Assembly (NCBI GenBank): GCA_003451975.1
Contig: DMIX01000090.1
Location: 1-17,397 of the forward strand
DNA: 17,397 bases
Source of the DNA: Propionibacteriaceae bacterium
GTDB taxonomy: Bacteria; Actinomycetota; Actinomycetes; Propionibacteriales; Propionibacteriaceae
Direction of reading: 5' to 3'
Shown here one piece after another: positions 7,920 through 14,385 of the stretch (its first letter is position 1; each line of letters begins with the position of its first letter). The translations under genes were made by a program, and so were the position numbers. The notes beneath the pieces were generated by a model. It had not been told where the DNA came from and ran no database searches. It saw nothing but the letters and a program-made list of their open reading frames with translations.

Positions 7920-8012
7920 GTGCAGAACCCAGCCGGATCGACCAACCTTCCCCACCCCACCGACCCGCGGCATCCGGTGGCCCCGGACGCGATCGGGGGC
8001 CGGAATCGCTGA
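7920..8012 (+). CDS. Possible 30-codon leader ORF before treYZ
   Basis: GTG 7920 is preceded by GAGGAG at 7908-7913 with 6-base spacing, the best ribosome site in this region. The frame encodes 30 residues (VQNPAGSTNLPHPTDPRHPV then APDAIGGRNR) and stops with TGA at 8010-8012. That TGA overlaps the TGAGG ribosome site of treY, whose ATG is at 8020. The peptide is Pro-rich, has no hydrophobic stretch and is in a different frame from treY. It could be a translationally coupled leader, a small protein, or a remnant of a longer N-terminus. Nothing in it identifies a function. Confidence 0.4.
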   Translation: MQNPAGSTNLPHPTDPRHPVAPDAIGGRNR

Positions 8013-8019
8013 GGCACCG

Positions 8020-11000
8020 ATGCGTAGTCCGAAGAGCACCTACCGGCTGCAGATCACCGAGGATTTCGACCTGGTCGCAGCGGCCCAGACCCTGAGCTAT
8101 CTCCACGAACTCGGCGTCGACTGGGTGTATCTGTCTCCGCTGCTGGCCTCCGAATCCGGTAGCGACCATGGCTACGACGTGGCCGATCACAGCTCCATCG
8201 ACGTCTCCCGGGGACGCGCCGCCGGTCTGTCCACGCTGGCCACGGAGGCACACCGCCTGGGCATGGGCGTTCTGGTCGATATCGTGCCCAACCATGTGGG
8301 CGTGGCCCGCCCCTGGGAGAACGACTGGTGGTGGCATGTTCTCACCCACGGCCAGGCGTCCAGCTATGCCGACGCCTTCGACATCGATTGGGAATTCGGC
8401 GGGGGCAAGCTGCGGCTGCCCGTAGTCGCCGACGACGACCTGCTTCCCGACGGGCGCATCGCCGGCCTGCACGTGCTCGGTGGTGAACTCCACTACCGCG
8501 GTCAGCGATTTCCGCTGGCCCCGGACACCGTTCGCAGTGCCGACGACGACCCGAACGAGGTGCATGCCCGTCAGCACTATGAGCTGATGAGCTGGCGCCG
8601 CGCCGACCGTGATCTTAACTACCGCAGGTTCTTCGCGGTGAACTCGCTGGTCGCGATTCGGGTGGAGGACCCGGAATGGTTCACCCGGTCCCACGCCGAG
8701 ATCCAACGGTGGTTCGACGAGGGACTGGTCGACGGCCTGCGCGTGGACCACCCCGACGGCCTGCGCGACCCCGGCAAATACCTTGACGACCTGGCCCAGC
8801 TCACCGGTGGCGGCTACGTGCTGGTGGAGAAGATCCTGGCACTGGACCGCGACGATGCAGGGCCGCTGGTAGTGGAGGATCTGCCGTCCGGGTGGGCGAC
8901 GCAGGGCACCACCGGCTACGACGCGATGGCCTTGATCGACCGGGTCCTGGTCGACCCGGTCGGTGCCGCGCCGCTGAGCGCCCTCGAGAACCGGCTGCGG
9001 GAATGGCCGGTGGACTGGTCCCGGTTGGTGCACGACGGCAAGCTCGTGGTCGCGCACGGCATTCTGGCCTCCGAGATCCGACGCATTGCCCGCGAGGCGG
9101 TGGCCCTGCTCGATTCCGCGCCCGATCCGGGCGAAGTCGAAGACGCGATTGCCGAGATCATGGCCGACTTCGAGGTGTATCGCTCCTATCTGCCGCAGGG
9201 ACGGGAGTATCTGGAACGCGCCTTCGGTTTCGCCTGGGAACGCCGACCCGACCTGGGGGCGGTGCTCAATCAGCTCTACCCGCTCCTCGCCGATGGCGCT
9301 GCTCCGGTCGCGCAGCGCTTCCAACAGACCTCCGGCATGGTGATGGCCAAAGGGGTCGAGGACGGCGCCTTCTACCGGGAGTCCCGACTCACCTCGCTCA
9401 ACGAAGTCGGGGGAGACCCCAGCCTGTTCTCGATCTCCACCGAGGAGTTCCACGAGCAGATGCTGCTGCGCCAGGAACAATGGCCCACCGCGATGGTGGC
9501 CGGAACCACCCACGACACCAAACGCGGCGAAGGCACCCGAGCCCGGATCAGTGTGCTCGCCGAGATCCCGCAGCTGTGGGCCGAAGCGCTTGACGAGTTG
9601 TTGCGGCTGGTGCCGGTTCCCGACGCCGGACTGGCAAACCTCATCTGGCAAGCCATCATCGGCGTCTGGCCCGCTGACCGGGAACGGCTGCACGCCTACA
9701 TCACCAAGGCCATGCGCGAGTCGGGGGAGCACACCTCGTGGACCGCCCCCAACGAGCCGTTCGAAGCCGCCCTACAAGCCTGCGCCGACGCCGCCTTCGA
9801 CAATCCCGAGGTGGTCGCGGTACTGCAGCGGGTTCTCGACGCGGTCGTCGTGCCCGGCCGCAGCAATGCTCTGGCGGCCAAGCTGCTCACGCTCACCGTC
9901 CCCGGCGTCCCCGACATCTATCAGGGCAGTGAACTGTGGGAGCACAATCTGGTCGACCCGGACAATCGGCGCCCGGTCGACTTCGAATTGCGTTCCACGG
10001 TGTTGTCCCGGGTGCGGTTGGGGAATCGCCCCGGTGTCGAGGCCACCTTGGACGATCCCGGTGAGGTCAAACTCCTGGTCACCCATCAGGCGTTGACCTT
10101 GCGCCGTGACCATCCTGATTTCTTCAGTCGCTACCGACCGCTGCCCGCCACCGGGGCCGCCGCCGATCATGTGGTGGCCTTCAGCCGAGGCGGCGCCATC
10201 ACGGTCGTGACCCGCCTTGCGGTGGGGCTGGCCCGCGACGGCGGCTGGCGCGACACCACGCTGCGATTGCCGGAAGGCCGTTGGCGGGATCTGATCTCGG
10301 GGCGGCTGGTGTCCACCGATGCCCAACGATCGGTGTCGGTCGGGCAACTGCTGGACCGTTTCCCCGTGGCCCTGCTGGTCCGCGAGCAGCGCCGCGCCGG
10401 TGAGCGGGGACGTTTCGATGTGTGGGCACCGCTTCCGCAGCAGGTCCGGTTGCAGGTCGGTGACCGGGTGGTGCCGATGGAGCGCGGCGTGGACGGCTGG
10501 TGGACTCCCAGCGAGCCCGAGCCACTGGGTCGCGTCGACTACGGCTATCTCATCGACGATGACCCGCAACCACGCCCGAATCCGCGCAGCCGGTGGCAAC
10601 CGCACGGCGTGCACGGCCTGTCGCGCACCAGCGATGCGTCCGCCTTTGAATGGCATGACCAAGACTGGCACGGGCGCCCACTGGCCGGCTCGGTGATCTA
10701 CGAGTTGCATGTGGGAACCTTCACGCCGCAGGGCACCCTCGATGCCGCCGCGGAGCGCCTGGAACATTTGGCCGGTCTGGGTGTGGACTTCGTCGAGTTG
10801 ATGCCGGTGGCCGCCTTCGAAGGCGATCGGGGCTGGGGTTATGACGGCGTCGCCTGGTTCGCCGTCCACGAGCCCTATGGCGGACCGGATGCCTACCGCC
10901 GCTTCGTTGATGCGGCGCATGCCGCGGGCTTGGGTGTCATTCAGGACGTGGTCTACAACCATTTCGGACCGGTCGGGAACTATCTACCGAAGTTCGGGCC

Positions 11001-12147
11001 CTACCTCGCTGAGCACGACGGAGTCTGGGGTTCAGTCATCAATTTGGATGGTCCGGGCAGCACCGAAGTGCGTCGCTACATTTCCGACAATGTGCGCTAC
11101 TGGTTCGTCGATATGCATGTCGATGCGCTGCGGCTGGATGCGGTGCATGCGCTGGTCGACGATTCGCCGACCCACCTGTTAGAGGAACTGGCGATGGTCA
11201 CCGCCGATCTCACCGCGCATCTGCGTCGGCCCCTGACCCTGATCGCGGAATCCGACCAGAACGATTCGCGCATCATCACCTCCCGGCAAGCCGGTGGCTA
11301 CGGGGTGGACGCTATCTGGAGTGATGACTTCCACCACGCTCTGCACTCGGCGCTCACCGGCGAGGGCGACGGGTATTATGCCGATTTCACCGAGCTGGGC
11401 GCTTTGGCGAAAGTCTGTGAGCGTGGCTTTTTCCACGACGGCACGTGGTCGAGCTTCCGGGGTCGGGTTCACGGCAGCGCCTTGGATGTCGGACGGATGC
11501 CGGCCTGGCGGTTGGTGGTGTGTTCGCAGAACCACGATCAGGTCGGTAACCGGGCTCGCGGGGATCGTCCCGAGGAAGTTCTGGATATCGATCAGTTGGC
11601 CTGTGCTGCGCTGCTCACGCTGACCAGCGGGTTCACCCCGATGCTGTTCATGGGCCAGGAGTGGGCGGCCAGCACTCCCTTCCCGTTCTTCTCCAGCTAC
11701 ACCGAGCCGGACATGGGCGCGGCGGTTACCCAGGGACGGGTGGCGGAGTTCGCACGGATGGGGTGGGACACCGACCAGGTGCCCGATCCCCAAGATCCGA
11801 CGACCTTCGAATCAGCCAAGTTGCGCTGGGACGAGCGGGACGCCGACGACCACGCCATCATGATGGACGTCTACCGGCGCCTGATCGCCCTGCGCGGCCA
11901 ATACTCCGAGCTGACCAATCCGGTGATGGCGCGTACCCGTTGCGAGTTCGACGAAGCGGCCCGCTGGTTCTTGATGCGTCGCGGTGGCGTGGCGGTGGTG
12001 GTGAACTTCGCCGCGACTCCGGTCACCATCGATCTGGGCGGTCCGCATCTGTTGCGATGGGCGACGCCGTCGGGAGCTCAGGTGGACGGCAACCAGGTGC
12101 AGTTGCCAGGTCATGCCGGGGCCGTGCTGCTGCCGTTGCAGAGCTGA
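8020..12147 (+). CDS. treYZ: Fused maltooligosyltrehalose synthase/trehalohydrolase (TreY-TreZ)
   Basis: A single 1,375-residue protein combines both enzymes of the TreY-TreZ pathway. The start is ATG 8020 (MRSPKSTYRLQITEDFDL), with GAGG 5 bases upstream; the frame extends to 7894 but without family-like sequence. Residues 1 to about 795 are TreY (GH13), which isomerises the reducing-end bond of maltodextrins: DIVPNHVG (87-94), GLRVDHPDG with nucleophile D243, VLVEK with E270, and GTTHDTKRGEGTR with H498-D499. Residues about 798-1375 are TreZ, which releases trehalose: an N-terminal beta-sandwich from RGRFDVWAP, SVIYELHVGTFT, DVVYNHFG (976-983), LRLDAVHAL with D1040, LIAESD with E1077, QNHDQVGNR (1170-1178) and MLFMGQEWAAS. 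All catalytic residues are present in both halves, so both look active. No treX/glgX debranching gene is in the window. The downstream gene converges with only 4 bases between stops. Confidence 0.93.
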   Translation: MRSPKSTYRLQITEDFDLVAAAQTLSYLHELGVDWVYLSPLLASESGSDHGYDVADHSSIDVSRGRAAGLSTLATEAHRLGMGVLVDIVPNHVGVARPWENDWWWHVLTHGQASSYADAFDIDWEFGGGKLRLPVVADDDLLPDGRIAGLHVLGGELHYRGQRFPLAPDTVRSADDDPNEVHARQHYELMSWRRADRDLNYRRFFAVNSLVAIRVEDPEWFTRSHAEIQRWFDEGLVDGLRVDHPDGLRDPGKYLDDLAQLTGGGYVLVEKILALDRDDAGPLVVEDLPSGWATQGTTGYDAMALIDRVLVDPVGAAPLSALENRLREWPVDWSRLVHDGKLVVAHGILASEIRRIAREAVALLDSAPDPGEVEDAIAEIMADFEVYRSYLPQGREYLERAFGFAWERRPDLGAVLNQLYPLLADGAAPVAQRFQQTSGMVMAKGVEDGAFYRESRLTSLNEVGGDPSLFSISTEEFHEQMLLRQEQWPTAMVAGTTHDTKRGEGTRARISVLAEIPQLWAEALDELLRLVPVPDAGLANLIWQAIIGVWPADRERLHAYITKAMRESGEHTSWTAPNEPFEAALQACADAAFDNPEVVAVLQRVLDAVVVPGRSNALAAKLLTLTVPGVPDIYQGSELWEHNLVDPDNRRPVDFELRSTVLSRVRLGNRPGVEATLDDPGEVKLLVTHQALTLRRDHPDFFSRYRPLPATGAAADHVVAFSRGGAITVVTRLAVGLARDGGWRDTTLRLPEGRWRDLISGRLVSTDAQRSVSVGQLLDRFPVALLVREQRRAGERGRFDVWAPLPQQVRLQVGDRVVPMERGVDGWWTPSEPEPLGRVDYGYLIDDDPQPRPNPRSRWQPHGVHGLSRTSDASAFEWHDQDWHGRPLAGSVIYELHVGTFTPQGTLDAAAERLEHLAGLGVDFVELMPVAAFEGDRGWGYDGVAWFAVHEPYGGPDAYRRFVDAAHAAGLGVIQDVVYNHFGPVGNYLPKFGPYLAEHDGVWGSVINLDGPGSTEVRRYISDNVRYWFVDMHVDALRLDAVHALVDDSPTHLLEELAMVTADLTAHLRRPLTLIAESDQNDSRIITSRQAGGYGVDAIWSDDFHHALHSALTGEGDGYYADFTELGALAKVCERGFFHDGTWSSFRGRVHGSALDVGRMPAWRLVVCSQNHDQVGNRARGDRPEEVLDIDQLACAALLTLTSGFTPMLFMGQEWAASTPFPFFSSYTEPDMGAAVTQGRVAEFARMGWDTDQVPDPQDPTTFESAKLRWDERDADDHAIMMDVYRRLIALRGQYSELTNPVMARTRCEFDEAARWFLMRRGGVAVVVNFAATPVTIDLGGPHLLRWATPSGAQVDGNQVQLPGHAGAVLLPLQS

Positions 12148-12151
12148 GTTC

Positions 12152-12778
12152 TCAGGGACGATATTTGGGCAGCGGTCCGTACCACACCGCATCGAGCGGC
12201 GGCCGGAAAGCTGGGTCCGGGTGACGATGGTGCTGCCAGGCCTGGAAGAATGCGGCGGCGGACGGGAACCAGAGCAATCCCGCGCTGACCAGGGCCAGTG
12301 GTATGGCGGCCCACCCGACCGGATTCAGCAACAGCACCAGCAGACTGGCGGTGGCCGAGACGATCCCCGAGATTCTCGTCCAGGAATAGCCCCACCAGGC
12401 GTAGAAGCCGGTGATCGAAGCCGCGGCCGCCGCGATCAGGGTGGTGGCTGTGACAGCGGCGACCAGGCCCACCCGGGCCAGCGTCGAAAGCTCGGCGAAT
12501 TGTGCGAACAGCCAGGCGGCGCTGTTGTAGCTTTCCACTGCGTTCCAGTAGGTCCACAGCAGAGCGGCGACCTGGACAGCGACCGAGACCAGACTGGTCG
12601 CCGTGGCGATGGTGATGATCCAGGGACGTTGCGGCTCACCGGTGCGGGGGTTCAGCACTGTGACGGTCTGTGGTTGGGTTTCGGGGAGCCAGGCCTCGAT
12701 CGATCCCGGTGCGCTCGGCGCGGACTCGGTCACCGGTGCAGATTCGAAGGGCACCGTCGAAGGCTGCGGCTGGTCCAT
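12152..12778 (-). CDS. Membrane protein with Pro-rich N-terminus
   Basis: The start is ATG 12778, with GGAGG 4 bases upstream. The 208 residues begin with about 50 soluble, Pro/Glu/Ser-rich residues, then about four hydrophobic segments (roughly 53-76, 102-125, 135-151 and 155-178), and end in a short His/Pro-rich tail (HHRHPDPAFRPPLD). I do not recognise a family. It lies 38 bases downstream of the TetR gene on the same strand, so it may be co-transcribed with and controlled by that regulator. A separate TAGGCT -10-like box (minus strand, 12809-12814) sits in the gap between them. Confidence 0.82.
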   Translation of the reverse strand: MDQPQPSTVPFESAPVTESAPSAPGSIEAWLPETQPQTVTVLNPRTGEPQRPWIITIATATSLVSVAVQVAALLWTYWNAVESYNSAAWLFAQFAELSTLARVGLVAAVTATTLIAAAAASITGFYAWWGYSWTRISGIVSATASLLVLLLNPVGWAAIPLALVSAGLLWFPSAAAFFQAWQHHRHPDPAFRPPLDAVWYGPLPKYRP

Positions 12779-12797
12779 TGTTCCTCCGTGGCAGGTT

Positions 12798-12823
12798 CTG
12801 GTGCAGCCAGCCTACGTCACCAG
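12798..12823 (-). promoter_or_regulatory. Possible promoter and operator between TetR and membrane gene
   Basis: The minus strand reads TAGGCT at 12809-12814, similar to other -10 boxes here, about 30 bases before the membrane gene. It is flanked by CTGGTG (12798-12803) and CACCAG (12818-12823), a perfect 6-base inverted repeat with a 14-base centre that could be a repressor site. No clear -35 is present. The symmetry is short enough to arise by chance. Confidence 0.22.
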
Positions 12824-13416
12824 GATTCAACCAAATACGCCTGCATGGCCGCGCCGGCGGCGGCGATGAGTTGGCGCTGACTCAGCGATGCCAGGTTCGG
12901 TGATTCCAGCAGATCGCGCGCGGTGGTCAGGCCCACGATCAACGAGAAGGCGAGCGCCGCGCGCTGTTTGGCGTCGTGGTGGCCGAGTTGGGTTGCGATC
13001 TTCGCGAAATACTCCGCAGCCAGGAATTGGCTGAAGGGCCGTTGCATCTCCGAACCGTTGACCGAGGCACGGAGCATGGCGATCAGTCGCGTCTTCACTT
13101 CCGGGGTCTCCCAGATCTGCAGGACCTCGGCTACGACGCGCTGGCCGATGGTGGCGCGATCGCCTAACAGGGCGCGCGCGACCATCTCTTTGGGATCGGG
13201 CAGGTCGATATCCAAGACGGCTTCGGCGAAGAGATCGGATTTGCTGTCGAAGTAGTGGTGGATCAGCGCCGGATCGACGCCGGCCTCGCGAGCCACCGAG
13301 CGCAGTGAGACCTTTTCGTAGCCGTGTCGATAGAACATGGCCAATGCGGCCTCACGAATTTCGCGGCGAGTGTCGGTGTTGCCGGGACGACGGCCGCGCG
13401 GTCGAGTCGGGTTCAC
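12817..13416 (-). CDS. TetR-family transcriptional regulator
   Basis: The start is GTG 13416, with a strong AAGGAGG 6 bases upstream. The 199 residues open with a basic tail (MNPTRPRGRRPGN). The TetR helix-turn-helix spans about residues 37-56 (SLRSVAREAGVDPALIHHYF), followed by the typical DSKSDLFAEAV. Residues 75-199 form an all-helical ligand and dimerisation domain of the TetR C-terminal type. The ligand cannot be read from the sequence. The gene is 37 bases from the divergent HAD gene and 38 bases upstream of the membrane protein gene, so both are candidate targets. No strong palindrome was found in the 37-base divergent gap. Confidence 0.93.
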   Translation of the reverse strand: MNPTRPRGRRPGNTDTRREIREAALAMFYRHGYEKVSLRSVAREAGVDPALIHHYFDSKSDLFAEAVLDIDLPDPKEMVARALLGDRATIGQRVVAEVLQIWETPEVKTRLIAMLRASVNGSEMQRPFSQFLAAEYFAKIATQLGHHDAKQRAALAFSLIVGLTTARDLLESPNLASLSQRQLIAAAGAAMQAYLVESW

Positions 13417-13440
13417 CGCCGTCCTCCTTCATTGGATCGG

Positions 13441-13446
13441 TAGGCT
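13441..13446 (+). promoter_or_regulatory. Leaderless -10 box for the HAD gene
   Basis: TAGGCT fits TANNNT and is followed by exactly 7 bases (CTGGGCT) and then ATG 13454, which lacks a Shine-Dalgarno sequence. This is the same geometry as at 6750 and 7852. It supports ATG 13454 as the start rather than the open frame reaching back to 13337, which overlaps the divergent TetR gene. No good -35 is seen. Confidence 0.45.
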
Positions 13447-13453
13447 CTGGGCT

Positions 13454-14107
13454 ATGGCTGTCTCGCGCTGGCGTTGCGTCATCTGGGATCTCGACGGAAC
13501 GTTGGCTAATACGATTCCGCTCATTATCGCCTCATATGACCATGCTTTGTACACCGTTCTTGGCATTCATGCCGACCCCGTACAGGCCCAAGGGTGGATT
13601 GGGCAAACCCTGTGGGATACCTTCACCGAGCGTTATCCCGACCATGTCGATGCGCTGGTCGAGGCGTACGTGGATTTCAACCTCTCGCAGCTCGAGCGGC
13701 AGGTGCTGCGCTATGAGGGCATGGCCGAGCTGTTGACCGACTTGGATTCCGCCGGAGTGCGCACCGGAGTCGCCACCTCCAAGCGGCGCCACTCAGCCGA
13801 ACGCACGTTGGCGGCGGTCGACCTGGGCCACGCAGTGCCATTGGTGGTCGGCATGGAGGACACCACAGCTCACAAGCCGGATCCGGCGCCGTTGCTGCTC
13901 GCCGTCGAGAGGCTCAACGTCAGCCGCAGCGATGCCGTCTACGTGGGCGACGCCGTCGTCGACGTTCGTGCCGCTCAGGCGGCCGGTCTGGACTCCATCG
14001 CGGTCACCTGGGGAGCCGGGATTCGCTCAGAACTGGCTGCCGCCGGGCCCACCGTGCTGGTCGACACCATGACGGAGTTGCGAGCGGCCTTGCTGACCGG
14101 CTGCTGA
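13454..14107 (+). CDS. HAD-superfamily hydrolase, phosphoglycolate phosphatase-like
   Basis: The 217-residue protein is a cytosolic haloacid dehalogenase-type phosphatase. All four motifs are present: WDLDGTLAN (nucleophile D12, acid D14), GVATSK (T108/S109), Lys141 in AHKPDPAPL, and VGDAVVD (D166, D170). An alpha-helical cap lies at about residues 20-90, as in phosphoglycolate phosphatase (Gph) and pyrophosphatase PpaX. The exact substrate cannot be read from the sequence. The start is ATG 13454, supported by a leaderless-type -10. Bases 13505-13570 are noticeably richer in A and T than their surroundings, but the reading frame is intact. It is divergent from TetR, which might control it. 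Confidence 0.9.
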   Translation: MAVSRWRCVIWDLDGTLANTIPLIIASYDHALYTVLGIHADPVQAQGWIGQTLWDTFTERYPDHVDALVEAYVDFNLSQLERQVLRYEGMAELLTDLDSAGVRTGVATSKRRHSAERTLAAVDLGHAVPLVVGMEDTTAHKPDPAPLLLAVERLNVSRSDAVYVGDAVVDVRAAQAAGLDSIAVTWGAGIRSELAAAGPTVLVDTMTELRAALLTGC

Positions 14108-14148
14108 GGCATCTTCCTTACCGTCCCGCCTCCGCCGTGCCCCTTTCC

Positions 14149-14211
14149 CGTTCCCTGAGCTGCCTTCTTCTTGCGTTCCCTGAGCTGCCTTCTTCTTGCG
14201 TTCCCTGAGCT
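14149..14211. repeat. 25-base tandem repeat, two full copies and one partial
   Basis: The unit CGTTCCCTGAGCTGCC followed by TTCTTCTTG occurs at 14149-14173 and again, identically, at 14174-14198. A third, 13-base partial copy (CGTTCCCTGAGCT, 14199-14211) runs directly into the left arm of the hairpin at 14199-14253. The tandem array may therefore have grown from one arm of that hairpin element. Confidence 0.85.
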
Positions 14212-14253
14212 TGTCGAAGGGTCCAACTCGCCCTTCGTCAAGCTCAGGGAACG
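14199..14253. repeat. REP-like intergenic palindrome with 23-base arms
   Basis: The left arm 14199-14221 (CGTTCCCTGAGCTTG then TCGAAGGG) pairs with the right arm 14231-14253 (CCCTTCGTCAAGC then TCAGGGAACG) over 22 of 23 positions, around a 9-base loop. The core CTGAGCTTGTCGAAGGG is, as I recall, a widely dispersed intergenic hairpin sequence in high-GC bacteria, so this is likely one genomic copy of a REP-type element. It lies between the ends of two convergent genes and could act as a transcription barrier, though no T-run follows. Confidence 0.8.
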
Positions 14254-14275
14254 GTGATTGGTTCGGTTCGGGGAG

Positions 14276-14312
14276 CGCCCTTCGTCAAGCTCAGCGAGCG
14301 GTGATTAGTCGG
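14276..14312. repeat. Second, diverged copy of the hairpin's right arm
   Basis: The sequence CGCCCTTCGTCAAGCTCAG at 14276-14294 and the following bases to 14312 repeat 14229-14266 with a few changes (AGGGAACGG becomes AGCGAGCGG, GATTGG becomes GATTAG) and one base fewer. It is a direct repeat of about 37 bases without its own complete left arm. Confidence 0.75.
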
Positions 14313-14336
14313 ACTCGGCGAGCACCCTGTCGACAC

Positions 14337-14374
14337 CGAAGCGCCCCCGTCCACAGCGGGACGAGGGCGCTTCG
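14337..14374 (-). terminator. Hairpin after the CoA-transferase gene
   Basis: CGAAGCGCCCCCGTCC (14337-14352) and GGACGAGGGCGCTTCG (14359-14374) form a 16-base stem with one mismatch around a 6-base loop. It begins 11 bases past the CoA-transferase stop, where a terminator is expected. No T-run follows on the minus strand, which is common for high-GC actinobacterial terminators. The stability is clear; the function is inferred. Confidence 0.6.
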
Positions 14375-14385
14375 GAGAAGGCGGG

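Noticed and set aside
7855..9732. 625-codon open frame on the - strand
   Set aside because: It is antisense to treYZ, whose GH13 motifs prove the + strand is coding. The composition is that of a shadow frame.
9772..10962. 396-codon open frame on the - strand
   Set aside because: It is antisense to the TreY-TreZ junction and has no family-like sequence or ribosome site.
12144..12155. CTGAG-TT-CTCAG inverted repeat at the treYZ stop as a terminator
   Set aside because: The stem is only 5 bases with a 2-base loop, and it arises partly from the two facing stop codons.
13505..13570. A/T-richer stretch at the start of the HAD gene as a sign of transfer
   Set aside because: It is short, in frame, and the rest of the gene has normal composition and a full set of HAD motifs.
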